From: Hyphomicrobiales bacterium
Lineage (GTDB): Bacteria > Pseudomonadota > Alphaproteobacteria > Rhizobiales > Aestuariivirgaceae
Direction of reading: 5' to 3'
Length of the DNA: 35,118 nucleotides
Assembly: GCA_016792865.1 (NCBI GenBank)
Contig: JAEUMJ010000053.1
Span: 1 to 35,118, forward strand
Shown here piece after piece: positions 1 through 8,922 of this stretch. Position 1 is the first letter of the stretch; every line of letters starts with the position of its first letter. The notes under the pieces were generated by a model, which saw only the letters and a program-made list of their open reading frames with translations, was not told the DNA's origin and did no database searches. The position numbers and the translations under genes are program-made.

Positions 1-1332
1 CCGGATGACACCGCCACGCTGCAACGCAATCTCATTCTCAGCCATTGCGCCGGGGTGGGCGAGGCCATGCCGCGTGCGGTGACGCGCCTGATGATGGCGC
101 TGAAACTTCTCAGCCTGGGCCGTGGCGCATCCGGCGTGCGCTGGTCGCTCATCGAATTGCTGGAAGGCATGCTGGCAAGGGGCGTGACCCCTCTCGTGCC
201 CGCGCAGGGGTCCGTCGGGGCCAGCGGTGACCTCGCGCCGCTCGCCCACATGACGGCCGTGATGATCGGCGAAGGCGAAGCGCATTACAAGGACGAGCGC
301 ATGGCGGGGGCAGAGGCCCTGAAGCGTGCCGGCCTTTCGCCGGTTCCGCTCGGCCCCAAGGAGGGCCTGGCCTTCATCAACGGCACGCAGTTCTCGACGG
401 CCTGCGCCCTTGCCGGATTGTTCGACGCCTGGGATTGCGCCATCGCTTCGCTGGTCACATCCGCCCTGTCCACCGACGCGATCATGGGGTCAACCGCGCC
501 TCTCCAACCCGAAATCCATGCATTGCGCGGCCATGCCGGGCAGATCGAGGCGGCAGCCACCATGCGCGAGTTGCTTGAAGGGTCGGTGATCCGTGAAAGC
601 CATCGCGAAGGCGATACCCGCGTGCAGGATCCCTATTGCATCCGGTGCCAGCCGCAGGTGACAGGTGCGGCGATGGACATCCTGCGCCAGGCGGGCCGCA
701 CCCTAGAAATTGAAGCCAATGCCGCAACCGACAATCCGCTGGTGCTGACCGCAGCGGGCCAGATCGTGTCCGGCGGCAACTTCCATGCCGAGCCTGTAGG
801 CTTCGCCGCCGACATGACGGCCCTTGCCATTTCGGAAGTGGGTGCCATTGCGCAGCGCCGCATCGCCCTGATGGTGGACCCGACGCTTTCGTTCGACCTT
901 CCTCCCTTCCTCACGCCCAACCCCGGCCTCAACTCAGGTTTCATGATCGCGGAAGTGACGAGTGCGGCCCTGATGAGCGAGAACAAGCACCTTGCCACGC
1001 CGTGCGTGACCGACTCGACCCCCACCTCCGCCAACCAGGAGGATCACGTCTCGATGGCGGCCCATGGTGCCCGCCGCCTGTTCCGCATGAACGCCAACCT
1101 GCAACGCATTCTCGGCATTGAGCTTTTGTGCGCCGCGCAGGGCATCGAATTCCGCGCCCCGCTGCCGACCTCGGACGCCTTGCAACGGGTGGTGAAGCGG
1201 GTGCGCCAGGATGTGAAGACACTCGGCGACGACCGCTTCATCGCTCCCGATCTCGAAGCGGCTGCCGCGCTGGTGGCGAGCGGCGCGATCGCGCAGTCCA
1301 CGGGTCTCGGCCTTCCGGATGTCGCGGCATGA
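1..1332 (+). CDS. hutH: Histidine ammonia-lyase, 5' end cut off by the window
   Basis: The enzyme removes ammonia from L-histidine to give trans-urocanate, the first step of histidine catabolism in the cytoplasm. The reading frame is open from base 1, so the true start lies upstream. About 443 residues are visible of a family length near 510. The Ala-Ser-Gly triad that cyclises into the MIO electrophile is in [12 protein letters not shown]. The HutH-type signatures [12 protein letters not shown] and [11 protein letters not shown] are also present and favour HutH over phenylalanine or tyrosine ammonia-lyases. The TGA stop overlaps the ATG of hutG (ATGA), so the two are probably translationally coupled. 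Family assignment is firm; the upstream promoter cannot be seen. Confidence 0.96.
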   Translation, partial: PDDTATLQRNLILSHCAGVGEAMPRAVTRLMMALKLLSLGRGASGVRWSLIELLEGMLARGVTPLVPAQGSVGASGDLAPLAHMTAVMIGEGEAHYKDERMAGAEALKRAGLSPVPLGPKEGLAFINGTQFSTACALAGLFDAWDCAIASLVTSALSTDAIMGSTAPLQPEIHALRGHAGQIEAAATMRELLEGSVIRESHREGDTRVQDPYCIRCQPQVTGAAMDILRQAGRTLEIEANAATDNPLVLTAAGQIVSGGNFHAEPVGFAADMTALAISEVGAIAQRRIALMVDPTLSFDLPPFLTPNPGLNSGFMIAEVTSAALMSENKHLATPCVTDSTPTSANQEDHVSMAAHGARRLFRMNANLQRILGIELLCAAQGIEFRAPLPTSDALQRVVKRVRQDVKTLGDDRFIAPDLEAAAALVASGAIAQSTGLGLPDVAA

Positions 1333-2132
1333 ACCCGGTCACGGTCAGGGCGGGCGACAGCCCGGTCATTCTGGGCTTTCCCCATGGCGGCACCTTCGTG
1401 CCGGACGCAATCCGGGCGCGCCTCAACGACAATGGCCTCATCCTCGCCGATACGGACTGGCATATCGCCCGGCTCTACGACGGCCTGTTGCCGGGCGCGA
1501 CATGCGTGGAGGCGACCTTCCATCGCTATGTCATCGATGCAAACCGCGATCCGTCCGGCCACTCGCTCTATCCCGGCCAGAACACAACCACGCTTTGCCC
1601 GCTCACGGATTTCGATGGCGTCCCGATCTGGAAGTCAGGTCAGGAACCTGCGGCAGACGATATCGAGGCACGCCGCAAGCAATTCCACGCACCCTATCAT
1701 GCAGCCCTCGCGGCAGAGGTGGAACGGGTGAAGTCGCGGCATGGCGTGGCCATCGTCCATGACTGCCATTCCATCCGCTCGCGCATTCCCTATCTCTTCG
1801 ACGGGGTCTTGCCCGACTTCAACATCGGCACCGACAACGGCAAGACCTGCGACGCAGGGATTGAACGTCTTGCCGCCGGCATTGCCGCAGCATCGTCCCG
1901 GACCTCGGTTCTGAATGGCCGCTTCCGCGGCGGCTGGACCACACGGCACTATGGCCAGCCCGGCAGCGGTGTTCACGCCATCCAGATGGAGATTGCGCAG
2001 TCGGCCTATCTTGCGGAGGAAGCGCCACCTTTCGCCTTCGATCCGGCAAAGGCGGACGTGACCCGTTCTGTCCTGAGGGACATTCTCGCAGCCATCGCGT
2101 CTTGCGCACAGCGGATGCCGCGCCATGGCTGA
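1329..2132 (+). CDS. hutG: N-formylglutamate deformylase (amidohydrolase)
   Basis: A protein of 267 residues of the N-formylglutamate amidohydrolase family. It hydrolyses N-formyl-L-glutamate to glutamate and formate, the last step of the five-step Hut route that runs through formiminoglutamate deiminase (HutF, not in this window). Family features include [10 protein letters not shown] near the N-terminus, [27 protein letters not shown] and the likely metal-site segment [15 protein letters not shown]. The ATG overlaps the hutH stop by four bases, which fixes the start. Its presence between hutH and hutU shows that formate rather than formamide is the expected product. Confidence 0.93.
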   Translation: MNPVTVRAGDSPVILGFPHGGTFVPDAIRARLNDNGLILADTDWHIARLYDGLLPGATCVEATFHRYVIDANRDPSGHSLYPGQNTTTLCPLTDFDGVPIWKSGQEPAADDIEARRKQFHAPYHAALAAEVERVKSRHGVAIVHDCHSIRSRIPYLFDGVLPDFNIGTDNGKTCDAGIERLAAGIAAASSRTSVLNGRFRGGWTTRHYGQPGSGVHAIQMEIAQSAYLAEEAPPFAFDPAKADVTRSVLRDILAAIASCAQRMPRHG

Positions 2133-2225
2133 TGCACCCCTCTCAGGCTTTCGCATCCACGACGGTGCTCCCGACTGCCGAGGCAAGATCCCATCCACCC
2201 GTGTTTTTCCTGAGTGAGGAACCCC

Positions 2226-3908
2226 ATGCTCGACCGCAAGAACAGTCGCGACGTTTTCCCGCCGACAGGCACCACGCTCAATGCAAAGAGCTGGCAGACG
2301 GAAGCACCGCTCCGCATGCTGATGAACAACCTGCACCCCGATGTGGCCGAGAACCCCCATGAGCTGGTGGTCTATGGCGGCATCGGGCGCGCCGCCCGCA
2401 GCTGGGGCGATTTCGATCGTATCGTCAGTTCCTTGAAGTCGCTCGAAGCGGATGAAACGCTGGTGGTGCAATCGGGCCGTCCCGTCGCCGTCATCCGCAC
2501 CCATGCCGATGCGCCGCGCGTGCTCATTGCCAATTCGAACCTCGTGCCGCGCTGGGCCACATGGGATCACTTCAACGACCTCGATCAGAAGGGCCTCATG
2601 ATGTACGGCCAGATGACGGCCGGCTCATGGATCTACATCGGCACGCAGGGCATCGTGCAGGGAACCTACGAGACATTTGCCGAAGCGGGACGCCAGCACT
2701 ACGGCGGCAGCCTCAAGGGCAAGTGGATCCTGACCGGCGGCCTCGGCGGCATGGGTGGCGCGCAGCCACTGGCCGCGGTTTTCGCCGGAGCCTGCTGCCT
2801 CGCGGTGGAATGCGATGAGACGCGCATCGATTTCCGCCTCCGCACCAGATATCTCGACGCCAAGGCCCGGACACTTGACGAGGCGCTGGCTCTCATTGCC
2901 CAGTGGACGAAGGCAGGCGAGGCAAAGTCCGTGGGCCTCCTCGGCAATGCCGCAGAGGTTTTCCCTGAACTTGTGAAGCGCATGAAAGCAGGAGGGGCCC
3001 GCCCGGACATCGTGACCGACCAGACCTCGGCCCATGATCCGCTGCACGGCTATCTGCCGTCCGGCTGGAGTGTCGCGGAATGGCGGGCAAGGCAGGAGAG
3101 TGACCCCAAGGCCGTCGAGGCCGCAGCCCGCGCTTCGATGAAAACCCACGTGCAGGCGATGGTGGATTTCTGGAATGCCGGAGTCCCCACCCTCGATTAC
3201 GGCAACAACATCCGCCAGGTGGCGAAGGAAGAAGGATTCGAGAATGCCTTTGCCTTCCCCGGCTTCGTACCTGCCTACATCCGCCCGCTCTTCTGCCGCG
3301 GCATCGGCCCGTTCCGCTGGTGCGCCCTTTCCGGCGATCCGGAAGACATCTACAAGACCGACGCAGCGATGAAGACGCTGTTCCCGGAGAATGCCCACCT
3401 TCACCGCTGGCTTGACATGGCGCGAGAACGCATTGCCTTCCAGGGCCTTCCCGCCCGCATCTGCTGGATCGGCCTGGGTGACCGTCACCGCGCCGGCCTG
3501 ATGTTCAACGAGATGGTGAGGAAGGGCGAACTGAAGGCGCCAGTCGTCATTGGCCGCGATCATCTGGACTCCGGCTCCGTTGCCTCGCCCAACCGCGAAA
3601 CGGAGGCGATGAAGGATGGCTCCGATGCGGTCTCCGACTGGCCGCTGCTGAACGCCCTCATCAACACCGCCAGCGGCGCGACATGGGTGTCGCTGCATCA
3701 TGGTGGCGGCGTAGGCATGGGCTTCTCGCAACACGCCGGAGTGGTGATCGTGGCTGACGGCACCGATGCTGCGGCCAGGAGGCTGGAGCGCGTGCTCTGG
3801 AACGATCCGGCATCGGGTGTGTGGCGTCATGCCGATGCAGGCTATGAGGAGGCCATTTCCTGCGCCCGCGAGAAGGGTCTGCGCTTGCCCACCATCCTGG
3901 GCAACTGA
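2226..3908 (+). CDS. hutU: Urocanate hydratase
   Basis: Urocanase converts urocanate to imidazolonepropionate using tightly bound NAD+. The 560 residues match the usual length near 556. The NAD-binding glycine segment [15 protein letters not shown], the conserved cysteine region [16 protein letters not shown], the block [20 protein letters not shown] and the C-terminal [14 protein letters not shown] are all present. The ATG at 2226 is chosen because GAGGA lies five bases upstream. An in-frame GTG at 2214 would add four residues and lacks as good a ribosome site. A 93-base gap separates it from hutG. It ends one base before the converging LysR gene. Confidence 0.96.
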   Translation: MLDRKNSRDVFPPTGTTLNAKSWQTEAPLRMLMNNLHPDVAENPHELVVYGGIGRAARSWGDFDRIVSSLKSLEADETLVVQSGRPVAVIRTHADAPRVLIANSNLVPRWATWDHFNDLDQKGLMMYGQMTAGSWIYIGTQGIVQGTYETFAEAGRQHYGGSLKGKWILTGGLGGMGGAQPLAAVFAGACCLAVECDETRIDFRLRTRYLDAKARTLDEALALIAQWTKAGEAKSVGLLGNAAEVFPELVKRMKAGGARPDIVTDQTSAHDPLHGYLPSGWSVAEWRARQESDPKAVEAAARASMKTHVQAMVDFWNAGVPTLDYGNNIRQVAKEEGFENAFAFPGFVPAYIRPLFCRGIGPFRWCALSGDPEDIYKTDAAMKTLFPENAHLHRWLDMARERIAFQGLPARICWIGLGDRHRAGLMFNEMVRKGELKAPVVIGRDHLDSGSVASPNRETEAMKDGSDAVSDWPLLNALINTASGATWVSLHHGGGVGMGFSQHAGVVIVADGTDAAARRLERVLWNDPASGVWRHADAGYEEAISCAREKGLRLPTILGN

Positions 3909-3909
3909 C

Positions 3910-4899
3910 CTACGCCAGGCCCGGTTCCAGATTGAGTGCGTCGCTTCCGGTCTTTTCCATGTGACGCGCAATCTGCTCGACCAGCTTCTGGCGTGACAGT
4001 TTCGCAACCTGGGCCGGAAAACTGCCCAGCTCCCGCTCGCGCGACACGACCGTGATGGTGCGCGTGAGCCTGGCCGCGGGCAGCGGCAGAACCCGAAGCG
4101 GCATCCGCTCGACAAAGCCGTCAATCAGCAATGTCGGCGTCAGCAGCGTGAAGCCCATGCCGTTGCACACGCATGCCGTCACCATGCTGGAGCGGTCGGC
4201 CTGAATCACCTGTTGCGGGTTGATGCGCAAGCGTCGCAGGTGCTGGGTCACCTGCCGCCCGACGCTGGTCGAGTCGGCAAAGCGGATGAGCGGCAGGCGG
4301 CGCTGCACTGCCTCAAGGCTGTCGGTGGGTCCGCGATAGGCCGAGGGCACAACCAGCAGGAACGATTCCTGCAAGACCGCATGACGCTCCAGCCCCTCCA
4401 TGTCGTAGAACGGATTTGAGGTGATGGCGAGGTCGGCACGCTTGGTGCGCAACAGCGTTTCATGATCGCCGCTCTGCCCGGCATGCAGGGTCACGTCCCG
4501 CACGCCGAAACCCTTCTTCGCCAAGGCCACGAGTCCCGGCGTCAGCGTTGTCGCGATGGATGCGAGAATGCCAAGACGCAACACGCTGATGGGCGTTGGT
4601 CCCTGCTGGCGCATTTCCATCTCAAGGTCGCCGACAACGTTGAGGATGCGTGCGGCGTGACGATGCAGCAGCGTTCCCGCCTGCGTGAGCCGCGAAGGAC
4701 GCACGCTGCGGTCGATCAGCGTCACGCCATAGGCCCGCTCCAGCGCCGCAATGTGCTGCGATGCCGCCGACTGGGTGAGTCCCAACATGCGGGCCGCGGC
4801 CGTCATCTGGCCGGATTCGGCCACGGCCTCGAAGACCTCCATCGCCTTCAGCAGATTGGAACCGGAGTGGATGGCGCTCTTGGGCTTGGATTTTTTCAT
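3910..4899 (-). CDS. LysR-family transcriptional regulator
   Basis: A protein of 329 residues. The N-terminal winged helix-turn-helix covers about residues 15-75 (AMEVFEAVAESGQMTAAA, then LTQSAASQHIAALE). A periplasmic-binding-protein-like effector domain fills the rest. The ATG at 4899 gives MKKSKPK; the frame stays open further upstream, but that would run through the divergent promoter and into the neighbouring gene. It is divergent from the MttB-like gene and convergent with hutU, so it is the obvious candidate regulator of one or both blocks. The effector cannot be read from sequence. Family call is firm, target genes are inference. Confidence 0.92.
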   Translation of the reverse strand: MKKSKPKSAIHSGSNLLKAMEVFEAVAESGQMTAAARMLGLTQSAASQHIAALERAYGVTLIDRSVRPSRLTQAGTLLHRHAARILNVVGDLEMEMRQQGPTPISVLRLGILASIATTLTPGLVALAKKGFGVRDVTLHAGQSGDHETLLRTKRADLAITSNPFYDMEGLERHAVLQESFLLVVPSAYRGPTDSLEAVQRRLPLIRFADSTSVGRQVTQHLRRLRINPQQVIQADRSSMVTACVCNGMGFTLLTPTLLIDGFVERMPLRVLPLPAARLTRTITVVSRERELGSFPAQVAKLSRQKLVEQIARHMEKTGSDALNLEPGLA

Positions 4900-4908
4900 G
4901 GTGATACC

Positions 4909-4923
4909 ATTAGAAATCTTGAT
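4909..4923. promoter_or_regulatory. Possible LysR box between the regulator and the MttB-like gene
   Basis: The 15-base imperfect inverted repeat ATTAGAAATCTTGAT contains a T-N11-A core, the loose consensus for LysR-type regulators. It lies 10 bases upstream of the LysR start. It overlaps a TTGATA hexamer (4919-4924) that could be the -35 box of the divergent operon, with a poor -10 (TGTTTT, 4942-4947). The consensus is short and occurs by chance, so this is a candidate only. Confidence 0.33.
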
Positions 4924-4996
4924 AGTAGGGTCCGTCAATTGTGTTTTTGCAATGCGCATGGAAATCATCACGCGCAGAAAAAACGCGAACCCATTC

Positions 4997-6529
4997 ATGG
5001 CGACCGACTCCAGCCCCCGGCGCAGGCGCTCAATATCCGGCACATCCAGGGCCGACCAGCCGCGCGCACCCTATATCGAGCGCAAGCTCGGCACCTTCAA
5101 CGTGCTGGGTGAAGAGGGCCTCTCGCTGATCGAACGCAATGCCGATCTCATCCTGAAAGAGACAGGCATGGATTTTGTCGGCGACCCGGAAATTCCCGCC
5201 GTGTTCCGTGCGGCAGGCTGTGACGTGAAGGGTGAGCGGGTGCGCTTCGATCCTGGCTTCTGCCGCCGCACCATCCAGGCCACCGCGCCGCGCGAGTTCA
5301 TGCAGCACGCCCGAAATCCGGCAAACAGCGTGAAGCTCGGCGGCAACGGCACGGTGCTCTGCCCCTCCTGGGGGCCGCCCTTCGTGCACGATCTCGACCG
5401 TGGCCGCCGGTATGCGAACCATGAGGACTTCAAGACGCTGGTGAAGCTGCACCATACCATTCCATGGCTGCATCATTCCGGTGGCGTGGTCTGCGAGCCT
5501 GTCGACCTGCCCGCCAACAAGCGCCATCTCGACATGCTCTATGCCCATATCCGCCATTCGGACCGGGCCTTCATGGGCGCCTTCATCGGCGAGGAACGCG
5601 CAAGCCACGCCATTGACATGGCGCGGATCGTGTTCGGCGCCGCATATGTCGCGGAGAATCCGGTCCTCTATTGCGTGTCGAACACCAATGCACCGCTGGT
5701 GCTCGACGCCAACATGTCGGGTGCGCTGAAGACCTATGCCCGCGCCAACCAGCCCGTTGCCTGCACGCCCTGGGTGCTGACGGGTGCCATGAGTCCGACC
5801 ACTGTTGCGGGAACGCTGGCGCAAGTCCTGGCCGAGGCGATGGCGTGCCTTGCGCTGGTGCAACTGATCAATCCGGGAGCGCCCTGCCTGATGGGGAGCT
5901 TCGCCTCCACCATGTCCATGCAGTCGGGTGCGCCCACGTTCGGCACGCCGGAAGCAGGGCTGATGGTCCTTGCGGCGGGGCAACTGGCGCGGCGTCTCGG
6001 CGTGCCGCTGCACACGGTGGGCACGCTGTCCTCATCCAAGCTGCCGGATGCGCAAAGCCAGCAGGAAGCAACCTGGGGCCTGCTCATGTCGATGTTTGCA
6101 GGCGCAAACCTGATCAATCACGCAACCGGATGGCTCGAAGGCGGGCTGGTGACGTCGTTTGAAAAGACAATGATCGACGCTGATCTCTGCGGCAAGGTGG
6201 GCCGCTTCTTCGACGGCATAGACCTTTCAGAGAATGCACAGGCGATGGCCGCCATCGCCGCGACCGGTCCCGGCCAGCACTTCCTGGGCAGCGACCACAC
6301 CCGCGAGAACTTCATGTCTGCCCTCTTCCGCCCCCTCACGCCGGACAACAATTCCTTCGAGCAGTGGAGTGCGGACGGTGGCCGGGATGCTGCGTCCCGC
6401 GCCAACACGCTGTGGAAAAGACAGCTCGAACACTATCAGGATCCCGGCCTCGATCCCGCCATCGACGAGGCATTGCAGGATTACATCGCCCGCCGCAAGG
6501 CCGAAAAACCGGATGTGAATTACTTCTGA
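4997..6529 (+). CDS. Trimethylamine methyltransferase (MttB) family protein, non-pyrrolysine type
   Basis: A protein of 510 residues related to MttB, whose members move a methyl group from a quaternary or tertiary amine to a corrinoid protein. Archaeal MttB has pyrrolysine encoded by an in-frame TAG. Here the frame is open throughout and ends in TGA, so this is the non-Pyl branch, known members of which act on betaines such as glycine betaine, proline betaine and carnitine. Recognisable segments are YIERKLGTFNVL, LCPSWGPPFVHDLDRGR, QLINPGAPCLMGSFAS and MFAGANLINHATGWLEGG. No corrinoid protein gene is adjacent. Starts at 4952 and 4958 are also possible, none has a clear ribosome site, and 4997 best fits the gene spacing. 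TGA overlaps the next ATG. Confidence 0.85.
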   Translation: MATDSSPRRRRSISGTSRADQPRAPYIERKLGTFNVLGEEGLSLIERNADLILKETGMDFVGDPEIPAVFRAAGCDVKGERVRFDPGFCRRTIQATAPREFMQHARNPANSVKLGGNGTVLCPSWGPPFVHDLDRGRRYANHEDFKTLVKLHHTIPWLHHSGGVVCEPVDLPANKRHLDMLYAHIRHSDRAFMGAFIGEERASHAIDMARIVFGAAYVAENPVLYCVSNTNAPLVLDANMSGALKTYARANQPVACTPWVLTGAMSPTTVAGTLAQVLAEAMACLALVQLINPGAPCLMGSFASTMSMQSGAPTFGTPEAGLMVLAAGQLARRLGVPLHTVGTLSSSKLPDAQSQQEATWGLLMSMFAGANLINHATGWLEGGLVTSFEKTMIDADLCGKVGRFFDGIDLSENAQAMAAIAATGPGQHFLGSDHTRENFMSALFRPLTPDNNSFEQWSADGGRDAASRANTLWKRQLEHYQDPGLDPAIDEALQDYIARRKAEKPDVNYF

Positions 6530-8922
6530 TGTCGAGAATCGTGATCATCGGAGGTGGTGCCGTGGGCCTCAGTGTCGCCCATCACCTCGCCGCGCGTGGA
6601 GAAAAGGATGTGGTGCTGCTGGAGCGCAACCAACTGACCTCCGGCACAAGCTGGCATGCGGCAGGCATCGTTGGCCCGTTACGGGCGACGGCGGCCATGA
6701 CGGCGATCGCATCCCATGCCCTGACTCTTTTCCCGCAGCTTGAAGCGGAAACCGGCATGAGCACCGGCTATCGCCGCACGGGCGGTTACTGGCTGGCACG
6801 CAAGCCCGAACGCATGGACGAGTTGCACCGCATCTGCGCCGTGGGCCGGCACATGGGGCTTGCGCCGGAAATCGTGCCCCCGGCGCGCGTGGCAGTGCCG
6901 CAGCTTGCGCTTGCCGATCATGTGGGCGCACTGATGGTGCCGGAAGATGCGAACGTGAATCCCGTCGATCTCTGCATGGCCTACGCCCGGTCAGCGAAGT
7001 CGCGCGGCGTGACGATCCGGGAAGGAGCAGGCGTTGACCGCATCCTGCTGGACGGCAGGCAGGTGACGGGGGTCGCGCTCAGCGATGGCAGCACGATTGC
7101 GGCATCGCGTGTCGTGCTCTGTGCCGGGGCATGGTCGAAGCAGCTCGCCGATGCGATTGGCGTGGCGCTGCCGCTCCAGCCCGTCGAGCACATGTACATT
7201 GTCACTGAACCGATCCCCGGCCTGCCCAATCCCTTTCCGGTGGTGCGCGATCTCGATACCGGAATCTACGTGAAGGGTGATGCAGGCCGCCTGGTGATCG
7301 GCGGCTTCGAACCCCATGCGAAGTGCTGGAATCCGCAGGGACCGGAAGGCAACCGCGCCTTTCTTGAATTGCCGGAGGACTGGGAACAGTTCACGCCCTT
7401 CATGGAAGCGGCGCTGGCTCTCGTGCCCGTGCTTGCGGAAGCAGGCATCCAGCGCTTCATGAACGGGCCGGAGAGTTTCACGGCGGATACGCGGCCACTC
7501 GTCGGTGCCGCACCGGAATGCGATGGCCTGTTCGTGGCGGCAGGCATGAACTCGGTCGGCATCATGAGTTCCGCCGGTATCGGAAAGGTGCTGGCCGATT
7601 GGGTGATCGCGGGCGAAGCCCCGTTTGATCTCTGGGGCATCGACATTGCCCGCGTTGACCCCAGGACCGCATCCGCCGCCCACATGGCAGACCGCATGCA
7701 GGAGGCCGTATCCGATCTCTTCGCGCTGCACTGGCCCTTCAAGCAACCGAAGGCAGGGCGGGGACTTCGCACCTCCGCGCTGCATGAGCGCTGGGCCCGC
7801 CAGGGAGCCTTTTTCGGAGTCACGGCGGGCTGGGAGCGCGGCCTCTGGTATGCCAGGGACGACGGCGAACGCAACCTGCCCTATTCCGTGGGTGAACAGC
7901 CGTGGCACGCCATCGCCGTGCGCGAAGCCGCGGTGATGCGGTCCGGCGCTGCCCTTGTTGACCTGTCGCCATTCACCAAGATTGATCTGGCCGGTGCGGA
8001 CGCCCTGGGCCTGTTGCAGCACTGCGCCACCGCCAACATTGATGTTGCCAATGGCCGGGCCGTCTATACGCCCTTCCTCAACGATCGCGGCGGCATTGAA
8101 GCGGATGTCACGGTCACGCGCCTCGCTGCCGACCACTTCCGCATCGTCTCCGGCGCGGCAACCCGCCAGAAGGATTTCGCCTTCCTCCGTCGTGCCGCGA
8201 AGGGTCGCGCCGTCACGCTCAGGGACGTGACGGAAGACTACTGCGTCGTCGGGGTGATGGGTGGCGCGGCGCAGGCCATGCTTGCCGCGCATTCAGCCGA
8301 CGACTGGAAGGCCTTCCCATTCTCCACCGCGCGTCACGTCATCGTGGCCGGGGTGACGTGTCTTGCCACACGCCTGTCCTTCGTGGGCGAGCCGGGCTGG
8401 GAACTGATGATCCCCGTGGCCCATGCAGGCACGGTGTTCGATGCACTGATCGCGGCGGGGGCACAACCGCTCGGCCATTACGCGCTGGACGCCTGCCGCA
8501 TCGAGAAGGGATACCGGCACTGGGGGCATGATCTTGGCCCCGACATCACGCCGCTGGAGGCGGGCCTTGCCTTCACCGTGGACTGGTCGAAGGATTTCCG
8601 CGGAAGGAATGCCCTGCTCCACCAGCGCTCCATGGGGCTGGAACGCCGCATGGTCCTGCTCGATGTCAGCGGCCATCCGCTGATACTGCATGACGAACCC
8701 GTCTCCGAGAACGGCGAAGTCGTCGGCATGACGACATCGGGCGCACGCGGTGCGCGCACCGGCCTCACACTGGCTCTGGCGCTGGTGAAGATTGCCGAAG
8801 GGGAAGCGCCCGCACAGACCTGTGCCCGCTCCTTCACTGTTCATGTGGCGGGGCAAGACTATCCCGCCAGGGCGCTGGCACGGCCGCCATATGATCCATC
8901 GGGCGAAAGGATGAATGCGTGA
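6529..8922 (+). CDS. FAD-dependent dimethylglycine/sarcosine dehydrogenase-like protein with GcvT domain (paralogue 1)
   Basis: A protein of 797 residues in the two-part dimethylglycine dehydrogenase architecture. A DAO-type flavin domain (about 1-390) starts with the dinucleotide fingerprint IIGGGAVGLSVAHHL and carries TSWHAAGIVG, whose His matches the covalent FAD attachment site of the family. A linker and GcvT/aminomethyltransferase half follow (about 420-790) with NDRGGIEADVTV, SFVGEPGWELMIP and RIEKGYRHWGHDL. Family members oxidise N-methyl amines and pass the one-carbon unit to tetrahydrofolate. The ATG overlaps the preceding TGA, and the end overlaps the next start. The substrate cannot be read directly; it is less like mammalian DMGDH than its downstream paralogue. 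Confidence 0.88.
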   Translation: MSRIVIIGGGAVGLSVAHHLAARGEKDVVLLERNQLTSGTSWHAAGIVGPLRATAAMTAIASHALTLFPQLEAETGMSTGYRRTGGYWLARKPERMDELHRICAVGRHMGLAPEIVPPARVAVPQLALADHVGALMVPEDANVNPVDLCMAYARSAKSRGVTIREGAGVDRILLDGRQVTGVALSDGSTIAASRVVLCAGAWSKQLADAIGVALPLQPVEHMYIVTEPIPGLPNPFPVVRDLDTGIYVKGDAGRLVIGGFEPHAKCWNPQGPEGNRAFLELPEDWEQFTPFMEAALALVPVLAEAGIQRFMNGPESFTADTRPLVGAAPECDGLFVAAGMNSVGIMSSAGIGKVLADWVIAGEAPFDLWGIDIARVDPRTASAAHMADRMQEAVSDLFALHWPFKQPKAGRGLRTSALHERWARQGAFFGVTAGWERGLWYARDDGERNLPYSVGEQPWHAIAVREAAVMRSGAALVDLSPFTKIDLAGADALGLLQHCATANIDVANGRAVYTPFLNDRGGIEADVTVTRLAADHFRIVSGAATRQKDFAFLRRAAKGRAVTLRDVTEDYCVVGVMGGAAQAMLAAHSADDWKAFPFSTARHVIVAGVTCLATRLSFVGEPGWELMIPVAHAGTVFDALIAAGAQPLGHYALDACRIEKGYRHWGHDLGPDITPLEAGLAFTVDWSKDFRGRNALLHQRSMGLERRMVLLDVSGHPLILHDEPVSENGEVVGMTTSGARGARTGLTLALALVKIAEGEAPAQTCARSFTVHVAGQDYPARALARPPYDPSGERMNA

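Noticed and set aside
2625-4124. A 499-codon open frame on the minus strand opposite hutU
   Set aside because: It is antisense to a well-conserved enzyme, shows no recognisable domain, and such frames are common in GC-rich coding DNA.
4997-6529. Pyrrolysine-containing MttB
   Set aside because: There is no in-frame TAG in the gene, and no pylT or pylS was seen.
6991-8292. A 433-codon minus-strand frame opposite the first flavoprotein gene
   Set aside because: No family resemblance, no ribosome site, and the opposite strand encodes a clear FAD/GcvT enzyme.
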